NCBI GenBank assembly: GCA_963931925.1
Contig: OZ007575.1
Span: 41,862,612-41,926,611, forward strand
Source: Onchidella celtica
Taxonomy: Eukaryota; Mollusca; Gastropoda; Systellommatophora; Onchidiidae
Length of the DNA stretch: 64,000 nucleotides
Direction of reading: 5' to 3'
Part shown: in pieces, positions 30,341-40,260 of the stretch
Layout: each line of letters begins with the position of its first letter
Position numbering within the stretch: the first letter of the stretch is position 1
Made by a program: the position numbers and the translations under genes
The notes under the pieces: model-generated
Database searches by the model: none
Seen by the model: only the letters and a program-made list of their open reading frames with translations
Told to the model about the DNA's origin: nothing

Positions 30341-32866
30341 TTAGTTACAATGGTAGCTGCAACGGATAATAATGTTCTTAAATTCATTGTCGAAAGTCGT
30401 TGCAGACGATAGTGTTTGGACTTCTGCCGGGAGGTTGTTCCACATCCTGATGACATTAGGGTAAAAAGAATAAAGATGGCTGTTAACCCGTGAGCTTGGG
30501 ATGTTATATTTTATATTATTCCTTCTGTTGCCTCTGGTATTAATGGTGAGGTGGTTCAGTGGGATATGGATATTTCCTTTCCTGCCTTTATAAAATATTT
30601 TTACTTTGTTTTTTGCTCTCCTCTCTTCTAATGGTGTCCACTCGAGGTCTCTCATCATTTTATTTACACTACTACTTCTAGTATAGACATTTGTCACAAA
30701 GCGGGCAGCTCTCCTCTGGACCCTTTCCAGTTGGTCTATGTTTATTCGACAGTGGGGGTCCCAGACACTGCAGCCATACTCTAGGGAGGGCCTCACAAAG
30801 GTGTTATAGCATTTTTCTTTTACTTTCCTATCGCAGTTAGAGATGTTCCTTTTTAGAAATGCTAGTATACCATTTGCTTTGTTACATGTGTTATTAATGT
30901 GTTGGTTCCATGTAAGTTTTCTGTCCAATGTAACTCCCAAATATTTAGCCTCATGTGTTTCGCTCAATATTTCGTCGTGTATAAAGTAGTCTGAGGTGAT
31001 GTTGTGTTTTTTATTTGAAATTCTCAGGACTTGGCATTTATTGGGGTGGAATTCCATACGCCAGTCCCTCTCCCATTTTTGTAGACTGTCTAGATCTTTC
31101 TGTAAAATTTCCGTATCTTCTTTTGAGTTTATTGTTCTATAGAGGAGGCTATCATCAGCAAACAGTCGTAATTTAGTGCCTGGAGAGATCTTACTTGGCA
31201 TATCGTTAATATAAACTAGGAATAGTAAGGGGCCCATTACAATACCCTGGGGTACTCCCGAAAGAACAGCTGCAGGATTGGATGACTTTCCATCAACGAC
31301 GACTATCTGTGTTCTATTTTCTAAGAAAGACTTAATCCACTTCAAAGTACTGTTTCTAACTCCATAATGGTTTAGTTTAGTCAAGAGGCTAGCATGGTGC
31401 ACTTTATCGAAGGCTTCACTGAAATCTAATAAGATGGTATCAGTCTGCGTGTTGTTATTCAAGTCATTAACAAAATCATTGCAAGTTGTGACCAGCTGGG
31501 ACTCACACGACCTGTGTTTTCTAAAACCATGCTGTACATGTGTTAAAACTGAGTGTTTCTCGAGATGCTTCATGATGCTGGTATGCAAGATATGCTCTAA
31601 AAGTTTACAAGATATTGATGTCAGGGAGACTGGTCTATAATTTTCAGGACTAGCTCTATTTCCTTTCTTAAAAATGGGTACTACATTTGCTTTTTTCCAG
31701 TCTTCCGGTATTTTTCCTTGTTCAATTGAAGCTCTAAATAACAAAGTGTAAACAGGGGCAATTTCCTTGGCACAGAGTTTCAGTAATTTGGCGGGAATTC
31801 CATCAGGCCCTGTAGCTTTATTTTCGTTAAGGTTTTCCAAAAGTTTCAGTACTCCATTTTCTGTGACAAATATTTCATCCATATCCGGCAGTTTGGCATC
31901 ACTCAGCTCTCCCGAGAAGACTCCCCCTGGGTCGGAAAAGACCTTACAAAATTGAGTATTTAAGATATTGGCTCTTTTTTGGGCATCTTGCTGTGGGTGC
32001 CCTCTCTCATCGTTCAGTGCGGCTACTCCTAAGTTTTCTTTATTTTTACTTTTCACATATCTCCAAAGTTTTTTACTGTTATCAGATGAATCACTTATCA
32101 TCTCATGGATATAATTATTATGAGCTTTCCGGCATTCTTTCTGTGTCAATCTTTGAATTTCTAGATATTTGTTTTTCACTCGTTCGGAGTTGCACTGTTT
32201 CATTTTTTTGAACCATTTATATTTTTTCCGAACTAATCTTTTCGTTAAAGTATTTATCCAGGGTTGGTGAATTTTTGTGGATGACATTTTTGTTGGGACA
32301 TTTTCCATGATCATGTTCAAATTTAACTTGATACAGTCCCAGAGTTTGTTTGCGTCAGTTTTTGAAGAGTGGTATTTCATGAAAAAAGTGCCAAAAGTTG
32401 CTGCCTCCCTTTTCAAATTATTTTCGTCTGTCTGATTCCATAGGTAAATCTGTCGCCTAATAGGTCTTTTCTTAAAGGGTTTCAGTTCTGAATCAATCTG
32501 GACTATGTCATGGTCCCCTAGTCCAGGAAGAATTTTGATCTCTCTTGTAAGGTTAGGGAAATTAGTAAAGAATAGGTCTAACAGTGCATCTCCTCGAGTG
32601 GTCTCTTTTACTGCTTGCTCTAGGCCTATATCCGCAGCACTGTCTAAAAATAGGTCATTTATTTCTCTTAAGTTTTGGCAACTCTTCACATTTCCTTCTT
32701 CCCAGTTTATATCAGGTAAATTGAAATCTCCTCCTATCCAGATGGTAGCCTTTTTGTTCTTTTGGTAGGCACTGAGAAGTTCATTACAAATGTTCTTACT
32801 AGTTTCCAAGTCACTACCAGGAGGTCGATAGACTGCACCCACAACAAGAGGAGGTTTACCCTGCAC
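30341..32866 (-). CDS. LINE ORF: endonuclease C-terminus and reverse transcriptase
   Basis: This 841-codon frame continues the LINE polyprotein after the frameshift. Endonuclease motifs are VVGAVYRPPGSD, WIGGDFNLPDI and GLGDHDIVQI. Reverse transcriptase follows with KATGPDGIPAKLLK, NYRPVSLTSISCKLLEHIL, LLDFSEAFDKVHH, GVPQGIVMGPLLFLVYIND and the catalytic LFADDSLLY. The tail has KYLGVTLDRKLTW, RRAARFV and MWNNLPAEV, as in CR1/L2-like elements. Its product nicks target DNA and primes cDNA synthesis from the nick. The apparent start at 32866 is a GTG inside the endonuclease and is not biological. The true start lies in the preceding frame. No stop interrupts the RT domain. Confidence 0.9.
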   Translation of the reverse strand: MQGKPPLVVGAVYRPPGSDLETSKNICNELLSAYQKNKKATIWIGGDFNLPDINWEEGNVKSCQNLREINDLFLDSAADIGLEQAVKETTRGDALLDLFFTNFPNLTREIKILPGLGDHDIVQIDSELKPFKKRPIRRQIYLWNQTDENNLKREAATFGTFFMKYHSSKTDANKLWDCIKLNLNMIMENVPTKMSSTKIHQPWINTLTKRLVRKKYKWFKKMKQCNSERVKNKYLEIQRLTQKECRKAHNNYIHEMISDSSDNSKKLWRYVKSKNKENLGVAALNDERGHPQQDAQKRANILNTQFCKVFSDPGGVFSGELSDAKLPDMDEIFVTENGVLKLLENLNENKATGPDGIPAKLLKLCAKEIAPVYTLLFRASIEQGKIPEDWKKANVVPIFKKGNRASPENYRPVSLTSISCKLLEHILHTSIMKHLEKHSVLTHVQHGFRKHRSCESQLVTTCNDFVNDLNNNTQTDTILLDFSEAFDKVHHASLLTKLNHYGVRNSTLKWIKSFLENRTQIVVVDGKSSNPAAVLSGVPQGIVMGPLLFLVYINDMPSKISPGTKLRLFADDSLLYRTINSKEDTEILQKDLDSLQKWERDWRMEFHPNKCQVLRISNKKHNITSDYFIHDEILSETHEAKYLGVTLDRKLTWNQHINNTCNKANGILAFLKRNISNCDRKVKEKCYNTFVRPSLEYGCSVWDPHCRINIDQLERVQRRAARFVTNVYTRSSSVNKMMRDLEWTPLEERRAKNKVKIFYKGRKGNIHIPLNHLTINTRGNRRNNIKYNIPSSRVNSHLYSFYPNVIRMWNNLPAEVQTLSSATTFDNEFKNIIIRCSYHCN

Positions 32867-33591
32867 TCTAATCTTACAGAGAACAGTTTCTCCTGCTTCC
32901 TCACTAGGTATTTTTTCACTAAGTTCTTCTTCACTGCTATCAAGACCCCACCTCCCCTTCTCTTCTTCCTATCATTTCTGTAGATTTCATAATCATCATT
33001 AATTGAAATTTCACTGGTTTTTATATTTTCGTTTAGCCATGTTTCTGTTCCGATGATTACGTCAGGTTTAGTTTCGTTCAAAAATGAGCTCAGTTCTTCT
33101 TTCTTGTTCCAAATGCTTTGAAAATTTATAACCTGGGTTCTGAACGTGGTTTTCTCTTTGGCTGGCTCTTTTTTCTTGGATTTGGGGTGTGGGGTTGACG
33201 AATATTTTGGTTCAAAGATTGGTATTTCTGTGTTACTTTTATTAGTATCTAAATGTTGTAAGATATCAAAACTATTGTGGGATCTTGATCTACTACAGTC
33301 TAAGTTTAATTGAAAATCAGTGAATAAGCTGGAACTAAAATTTGGCATGCCACACTGGATACATTCCCATGCGGCACTGCTATTGCCCAGTGTTTCATAC
33401 ATTACTGAGTTTATTCCCATACAGTCGATGTGGTACCAGCGGTCACAACTATCACATGCGATGGCCCTCGTTTTCCAGGTACATTTTTTAAGGCAAACGG
33501 GGCAAGGGGGGAATCTAGTCTGGGGTCCAGGGTTGAGCTCCACGTCACCCGATAATGACAGTAGTAAGAACAATACCAGAGAGATGTTCAT
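32734..33591 (-). CDS. LINE ORF: signal-like leader, 2A, PHD finger, endonuclease N-terminus
   Basis: The chosen start (33591) opens with a hydrophobic run, MNISLVLFLLLSLS, joined directly to GDVELNPGP, the conserved 2A ribosome-skipping motif. Skipping before the last proline would release a 22-residue leader. The leader resembles a secretory signal, so 2A may also act as a targeting switch. A PHD-like C4HC3 zinc finger follows (CPVC, CDSCDRWYHIDC, WECIQC), then a basic linker and the first endonuclease motifs (KPDVIIGTETWL, GGGVLIAV). The frame then departs from the endonuclease, near 32940, because of a probable one-base indel. The frame is open upstream to 33918, so a longer start is possible; that extension has a second hydrophobic segment. 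Confidence 0.8.
   Translation of the reverse strand: MNISLVLFLLLSLSGDVELNPGPQTRFPPCPVCLKKCTWKTRAIACDSCDRWYHIDCMGINSVMYETLGNSSAAWECIQCGMPNFSSSLFTDFQLNLDCSRSRSHNSFDILQHLDTNKSNTEIPIFEPKYSSTPHPKSKKKEPAKEKTTFRTQVINFQSIWNKKEELSSFLNETKPDVIIGTETWLNENIKTSEISINDDYEIYRNDRKKRRGGGVLIAVKKNLVKKYLVRKQEKLFSVRLECRVNLLLLWVQSIDLLVVTWKLVRTFVMNFSVPTKRTKRLPSG
33523..33549 (-). other. 2A ribosome-skipping motif GDVELNPGP
   Basis: The nine codons encode the full conserved 2A core, D-V-E-x-N-P-G followed by P. In characterised 2A peptides the ribosome fails to join Gly to Pro and carries on. APE-type LINEs of several invertebrates are known to carry such motifs. Activity here is inferred. Confidence 0.85.
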
Positions 33592-35166
33592 TGTATTTGA
33601 AGAACTATTTATCCTAAATTTCGGACTGGTTCTAGATCTATATCTACTTTTCTGTCCGAGGACAGACCAGGTGTTTATTAATGAGGTCCTGGATTTAGGC
33701 GAGTTGACAACACTAAATTTCCAGTTGTTATAATTAGCCTCATGTTTAGATCTAGATCTAATATCCCATCTACATCCAAGTGAATACAGTTCTGGTCTAG
33801 ATCTATATAATAAAACGGTGAACAATAAACTTATCGACATTAAGAGGAGAGATCTCACTATCTCACTCTTGATAATGGCACAAGACGTGGACTTCCCACC
33901 GGCACAAGCGGTCGCCATATTGGAACTTTTCAGTCCACCCTTACCTTCCAGTTATAATCACAATCTGGGACCAAGAGATTAAAAATTTAGTCAAATTATA
34001 ATTCCCATTCACTTCCAATTCATATAAAAGTACAGTGAAAACACTGTTGGTATAATATACGTATTAAAAATTGGTAAATTCATCAAAATGGGGGTGTAAA
34101 TTTGGAGCTCTCAGAAAAAGCGTCGTCTCCTCGACCGGAAGTGCTATTCCTACATAAATCAATAAAATATAACGAGGTATTCACACTCTGTCTACCAGGT
34201 TTATCCTGGCCATGTTGGTATGAAGGGAAATAAAACACCACAAACACTTACCAGAGAAATGTTAAAACGTCTACCTGATAATCCCCCAAACAGGTTTTAA
34301 ACCTGCTGTCAGAAATTTCACGAAATGGACATGGCAGGCAGAATGGGATGAACAAACAACAAATAAAAAGCGCTCTGTCCATGATGAGCAGTGTGCTCAT
34401 ACCTCCGAATTAAGTTAGCGACCTTGTCTGGGTCATAGCCACCATACACCGTTTTTCACCTGGTGAGGACGATCCCCCAGTATATAAAGCGTGTAATTGC
34501 CAACTAACGGTGAATCACAATTATTGATTAAAAAAATGTGGGTTCCACTCAAATCCAGAGAAGGCACCAGGCCCACCAGGCCCTTTGATCCACAAAAAAA
34601 ATTATTCTCGGATGTGTTCCCACAGGGCATAAGATCCATCCTGAGGGAGGCTGACATCTTGGTGTTGATTTTAACAGATTTTTTGGACATATTTACAAAG
34701 TATTTTCACGGGCCTTTCCCAATAAATTTGTGAAATTCAAAGCTGCAGTTATCGTGCCGACGCGCCGTTAAGCCCAAACTTAGTCAATCATAGCACACAT
34801 ACACATTCATGCAGCCCGGCATACACACTCTCTCACACACACACACATGCACTTATATAACCCCCCCCCCCCCAAGAAAAATCATGAGACGTAAGGATGT
34901 TGACAGGAGCGCTGTGTACTAACCTTTACATCGTCACACTTACTGGTCATTTATCATTGGGGAAGAGGATTGAGGCTGCTCTTGACGGAAGGTATAGGTA
35001 CAAATTCACGCATTCCATACGTCAAACACAGCGATATCTCAGGTCGTTCTAGAACAGATGACAGGCGGAAGACGGATGTGTCTCAAATAGTGAGGGTTCT
35101 CACCCCGGACATGGCTCTATCATAGTATTAGATTCTTTTTTTTTTAACCATTGTCTCTAAGCGTAA

Positions 35167-35425
35167 CAGGTTTCGAAACAGGGAAATGGTCCAGGAATTT
35201 TACTACAAATTGTCAAACACCAAATTTGCGTGATTCATAAACATGTTATAATCAGATGGAAAATTTGGAGATAAGTTACTTTAATGGCAATGTATCCAGG
35301 TTTTGGAACAGGAAAATGGTCCAGGAAATGTGTTCTTTAAATTGTCAAACTCACAACATTGTGTAATTCATAAAGTTATTATATTTAGATGGAAAATTTG
35401 GAGACAGGTTACTTTAATGGCAATC
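35167..35425. repeat. Tandem duplication, two units of about 130 bp
   Basis: Both units run from GGTTTYGRAACAGG through AAATGGTCCAGGAA, AAATTGTCAAAC, ATTCATAAA and ATGGAAAATTTGGAGA to GTTACTTTAATGGCAAT. They are moderately diverged and non-coding. Confidence 0.85.
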
Positions 35426-36002
35426 ATTCCGAAGGCGTTATCAATACTTAAGTTAAACTCTACGATTACATGATATGTTCTTTGATGTTTAGATCTAGTA
35501 TGATTTTACACATTTAAGTGAGGACGTCAATTTTGCGAAAACCCATCATGTCAGACAAGGACTGTTTAAAGTTAAATTCTATGGTCACTGATGTGACAAA
35601 AATGGGCTTGGTATTTCCCGGAAGGAGTTCAGAAATGTACGGTGGATTTATTTGGCTATAAGGTCATCCTTCGAACAGAGTATGGAAAACGTTAAGCTCC
35701 TTGAATGGCGCCACCAGTGACACTCAAAGAGTATGAGCACCTGTCTTTGGTTTCTAATGTATCGAAATGGGCTGTCAGCGCGGTTCTGAAATAAGGAAAT
35801 AAGGATTTCAGTTAGAGTTAGTGAATTTAATTGATGATGGTTTTCGGACAGACACACAGAGAGAGAGAGAGAGAGAAAGAGAGAGGGGGAAAGAGGCAGA
35901 GAGAGAGAGACTGTAGAAAAAAAGGCGACGGCAGAGGCAGTATTAAGATTGATATGACACTAATAAGAAAACGACCCTGAGATCTCATCCTTATCCAAGG
36001 TT

Positions 36003-36095
36003 TTATTGTTATTATTATTACTATTATTATTGTTATCATTACTACTACTACTACTAGTATTATTAGCAACATTATCGTATTATTATTATTATTAT
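36003..36095. repeat. (ATT)n/(ACT)n microsatellite
   Basis: Imperfect ATT and ACT trinucleotide repeats that yield Leu-rich and Ile/Val-rich chance ORFs on both strands. Confidence 0.9.
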
Positions 36096-36357
36096 ACAAA
36101 GAATCCAGTAACTATGAATGAAATGTACCGCTTTCCACTGAATACAAACAGATGTCCAGATGCAGTTAAAACAATGCATACAATAGCACATTGTACAAAT
36201 CCCCTTGTACTAAACCCTTGTCATTTACATATGAGTGCTAACGAGGTGTCGGGCAGCAGCAGTCCAGAAAGATGTTGTCGGGACAGGCCCATCCTGAGAT
36301 ACACGTGTACAGTGACAGCTTATAGACGCCCACACAAACCTATAGCGCGGCATGCCA

Positions 36358-36599
36358 GCCTTACTTGTTATTTGCTCCAGTTCCATTTTTTATTTTTTTT
36401 TTTGCACAATTAAGAAAGTCGATGTTAAACGTTTGCGGCTTTAGTATTAAGAATAGGAGTTGGAATAAATCGAAACTGTCAAACAGCTTGATGAGTGCCA
36501 CAATGTATCAAAGCGGGCATTTGTTATATCTCTTCTATATACTAAAATATTTCCCGTTTTTTCAGAAAACGGAGATAAAACAACCAAGAACAAAAGGCA
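36358..36599 (+). mobile_element. MITE family M4, copy C
   Basis: Ends GCCTTACTTGTT and AAGAACAAAAGGC form a short imperfect inverted repeat. The core has GTTAAACGTTTGCGGCTTTA, AAACAGCTTGATGAGTGCCA and GCATTTGTTATATCTCTTC, as in the other copies. Confidence 0.75.
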
Positions 36600-37160
36600 C
36601 AGCACATGTACACGGCGCCACAAAAAGAAACAAACACTATAAACAAGACATGATAATATACATTCTCATTAGTAGCCATGACAGTCAGCAGTTATCACTG
36701 TCTTGGAAGAAATGACATTTGAAATGTCATGACCATCATTAGTCATGACGTCCCCCCTTTCTGCATTGTGTACAGGAAATTTAATGGGTCTCGTCCTCGT
36801 CACGAGCTGCAAAAGGGAATTCCCTCACCTGGCGTCCCGCATTCTGATTGGTCAGTCGGCCACTTTAGTATTATAATGCCTCTCACAGGTGTCCACCCAA
36901 AGTTAATCTTGATAAACCAGTTAAACAGTAAAATGTTAACAGAATCACGCAATCCCCCCTTGAGCGAAAGTTAAAACTTTAATTAAATCTCGACCGTGTG
37001 ACCTACCTAACGTCACGATTTTCCCCGTGTTAATTATTGTTTTGCCATTCATCATTTTCATAGTTCTAGCATGTTTTGCATTTAACTTTTTTTCATGTCT
37101 TCGTAGGTTATCAATATTTATATAATTACGTCATCACACCCTCCCCTTCCCATCTTCTTC

Positions 37161-37280
37161 CTCAGGGCCGTTTTAACATCAATATGGGGCCGCTCGGCAA
37201 AGGGAGGGTTTCAAAATCCAATGTGAATTTACATGTATGGTGCCCCTAAACCCTTGAGGCCCCCGGAGCCCAGGGTGCTC
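37161..37280 (-). repeat. Dispersed repeat, hAT-like end, copy 1
   Basis: On the minus strand this aligns with 50330-50475. Shared blocks are GGTTTAGGGG, a CATACATG/CATGCATG block, AAATT-ACATTG, and CCCATATTGATGTTAA ending in ACGGCCCTG. A CAGGGC-type end is typical of hAT elements, but an 8-bp duplication was not found. Confidence 0.5.
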
Positions 37281-38034
37281 ATGTGTTAAGCCTGTTCTGC
37301 TCTCCCTCATCCTTAATCCCATGTGCATTGTACATAGACTAGGGGCAAACCCCTCGGCTTGCTGCGAGCGTATGTGCTTTGTGAATTGTCCTGAGGTCAA
37401 ATTAATGTTTACGTCCTTCACAGGCCGTGTCCATGTCAATGATGTCGAAGGTTACAGGAAATGATCTGGGCAAGTATTGGTCAAGACAGTTTCCGGAAAT
37501 TGGTTGAATGAATGACCGTTCTGACAATAGCCGGATCCATGTGCGATGCGTGTAGCTGTTTTCGGGGTCCCTATTTAGACAATCATATGTCTGAACTGAC
37601 TTTTTCCCGTTAGCCATTTCTGTCGTCATAAGTTATAGATTTGTATTACATAATATTAATCATCAAAACTAGCAATGCCCTTTTCCCTAGGTTAAAGTCC
37701 GGATTGAAAGTTATCGCCTTCTTCTTCTTTTACTTCTTTCGGTTTCAAATACTCAGACAAGACCTCCAGGCGGCTCTTTTCTATGAAGTCCATAGTCAGC
37801 TGCAAGTTCTCTACCCAGCCCTATGGGTTTTCCTCGGCATTTTTGTCAGTGGGCCATGTTTCTGATCTTATTCAAGCATGCCGTGTTCAGGCCGGGAATT
37901 TTGGCCTGTGTGTAGCCATTGGCGTGGCCTGAACTGGCAGTTTGCAGGTCATGCAAGGGCCATGTACAGGCTACCTACAGGCATTCCTCAAGGCAAACTT
38001 AAGTCGTGAGTGGCCGGCTTAGCGAGATATCAAT

Positions 38035-38145
38035 GTAAGCCCGGAACGTCACAGCCAATTGCTGCCAGCAAAACGTACACCCAAGAAATAATGGCAGAAA
38101 CTGGTTATGTCTGACCAGGCTTAATATGATAGAGTCTTCTAGGAT
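38035..38145 (+). repeat. Dispersed repeat, copy 1
   Basis: AAGCCCGGAACGTCACAGCC, then TTGCTGCCAG, GTACACCC, ATAATGGCAGAA and a GTCTGACCAGG-type block, in the same order as 52193-52290. The class is unknown. Confidence 0.65.
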
Positions 38146-39210
38146 TTACTGAGAAAATATAAGAAACTAGCTAAGTTCCCGGCCCTGCCCGGGATAAATC
38201 GATTTATTAGTTTCAGTTCTGGGTGATTATTATGGTCCTGCTACATTTTGCCGTTCCTTTAGCTTTATTTTATTTTTGTTTGTTTGTTTTTAGATACGTT
38301 TTACTGCTCTCCCTTTGCGCGTTGACGTCCTGCGCGTCCCGCCAGCATCCGTCAAATGGCTGTGATTTGCGCACGGGTTAGTTTGTTTGCACATCGCAGG
38401 AAGTGATAACGTCATGTGTTAATGGAAAAGAAATATTATAATATATTCCTAGGCATATTGAAAACACAAACCTGTACTTTTGGCCCTACGGCGTCAATCT
38501 CCCAATTCCAGGCCATTCTTTTTCCTGGTCTAGGCACATTGAGAACACACATACAAAGTTTCATACTTGATAGTCTTAGAACTCAAATCTCATCATTCAA
38601 ACCAGTCCTAACCGGAAGTTGTTTTGTAAGTGTGATACAGACACCGGAACCAATCTCAATTACATTAATTTGCCGAAAAAATAGATCGAACGCCAGTGTG
38701 TGGCAACCTAGCAACTAATACAAACGATCTGCGAGTTGTTAATTATTTTTTTATTTTTTGTGCCGGGGACACGACGACAGTCTATACTATGCGTTGTATA
38801 AAATCTGAGGGCCACCGAATCAGCATTAACAGAGGAGTAGCGAAAGGTGCGCTGCAATTGTCGTAAGGTTTCACTTTTATTAATATAGATTATGGTGTGC
38901 ACTTCTTATCTGCCTGTACCGTTCCGGGCTCCCAGTATGATAACCTCCTTAAAGCAGCTTATAATGGACAAGTCTGTAATAATGACGTGTTCCGGATTTT
39001 GTTCATCTGCTTCATCCATCTGACACTCACCAAAGCTATCTGTACTTTAGATCTTCCGTTTTCCTAATTTTCCAAACACTTCTCATTTTCCTGACTCAAG
39101 TTTCAATGCCCGTCCACATTTGTTGAGAGTGACTGGTTACTCCCATTTTCCGCCTCCACGCCCACCCCACCCTCGTTGTCATGATCTCATTCTGGGGATC
39201 CAGTGAGTAG

Positions 39211-40260
39211 TGTTAGGGTGATCCGACCCTTAGAATAAAAAGGTGGGATTGTATAGGTTAGTGGACTCACGCCCTAAGGCGGTGAGTTTTGCAAGCAGTG
39301 CACGGGGCACGTGAACCCGGCATGATTTCGGAAGGTGAGACAAGAAACTTTCACAGGGTTTGGCCGGAGGTATATAAGCTTAAGTCGCCATTGTTTAAGC
39401 AGAGAACGGCTGTGGAAATCATTCGATCCAGTGAGGTTCCTCTCGGCTCGAGCTCCAGGGCCTGACAATAGTAGAGCGCAGACAGAATAGATACAAGTGA
39501 AGACGAAGTGGAGTGACCGTGTCGTCATCCAGAGAATTGATATACACGCCTCGTCGCACTAGGCCAAAAGTGCGAACCGTGTCCTTTGGATCTACGCTCG
39601 TACTTGGCTACGAGCGTATAATGGTAGGCAATCCATAAGTCCACACAATAGAGACAGGGATTACTAGATCAGCCCAGTGACGGAAGCTGAGTAGGAGGAA
39701 AGCCACCTGGCAATCCTCACAATAGAGACAGGATTAATACAGTGTAGAATGATAGTGTGTGTGGAAAGAAAGAAGTATTGAAGTCATTCATAGAAAAATA
39801 ATCTTTTGTAGACGTAGTACGTAGAGATTGTATCTCATGTTATATTGAATGCCTTAGTTGTATCCCATGTGAGATTAGAGCTCTTGAATTACAGTTAATA
39901 AGTTCGGCGACAAGCTGGAGTTCCCACAATGGGGCTTTGATGTAGCCACTAATTAATGCAGTCCTATTTAATGTATCTGCAATCCTATCTATTGTATCTG
40001 CAACCATAGTTATTGTATCTGCAGTCCTATCTATTGTATCTGCAAACATATTATTGCATCTGCAAACACATTATTGTATCTGCAATCATACCTATTGTAT
40101 CCGTAGTAATAAAGTAGTATGGCCCTTCAGGCCTATATATATTCAACAAGTGTGTTATTAATTATTATGATTGTGCCTGGACGAGTGTGAGTGGCCTTTC
40201 GATTAGTCGAATGCGCTATTATCCCCAAGACCTTACTCACCTCGAACATTGACACTCGTT
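39211..40260 (+). repeat. Possible solo LTR
   Basis: Begins TGTTAGGGTGATCC. It has TATATAAG at 39371, a long transcribed-looking region with tandem repeats, and AATAAAG at 40108 followed by a small hairpin (GGCCCTTCAGGCC). The same style of polyadenylation hairpin occurs in the LTR of element E2. The right end and duplication were not identified, so this remains a candidate. Confidence 0.3.
39958..40106. repeat. Minisatellite, about 24-27-bp unit
   Basis: About six imperfect units built on ATTGTATCTGCAA and a CCTATCT or CATA spacer. Confidence 0.85.

Larger units (their letters stand above)
30105..33918 (-). mobile_element. CR1/L2-like non-LTR retrotransposon with 2A peptide
   Basis: A nearly full-length LINE on the minus strand. 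From 5' to 3' it has an A/T-rich 5' part, an ORF with hydrophobic leader, 2A motif, PHD-type zinc finger and start of an apurinic-type endonuclease, then the rest of the endonuclease, reverse transcriptase and C-terminal tail. A 3' UTR of about 210 bases follows and ends in a GAA-repeat tail (plus-strand TTC repeats at about 30105-30130). The only clear coding damage is a frameshift inside the endonuclease. The 5' end and target duplication could not be placed. Confidence 0.85.
33919..36357. other. No gene recognised; contains small repeats
   Basis: No domain-bearing ORF. It includes the motif ATCGTGCCGACGCGCCGT near 34752, a C-run near 34861, a tandem duplication (35167-35425), a GA-rich tract (35860-35912) and ATT repeats (36003-36095). 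Confidence 0.5.
36600..39210. other. No gene recognised; dispersed repeats
   Basis: Contains repeats at 37161-37280 and 38035-38145. It also holds a palindromic motif (TTCCCGGCCCTGCCCGGG at about 38173) that recurs near 3770 and, more diverged, near 51406. No gene is supported. Confidence 0.45.

Noticed and set aside
31434..33733. Plus-strand ORFs of 60-137 codons
   Set aside because: They are antisense shadows of the LINE coding sequence on the minus strand.
36006..36413. 135-codon ORF with Leu/Val-rich N-terminus resembling a membrane segment
   Set aside because: The hydrophobic run is the ATT/ACT microsatellite; the rest has no domain and overlaps MITE copy C.
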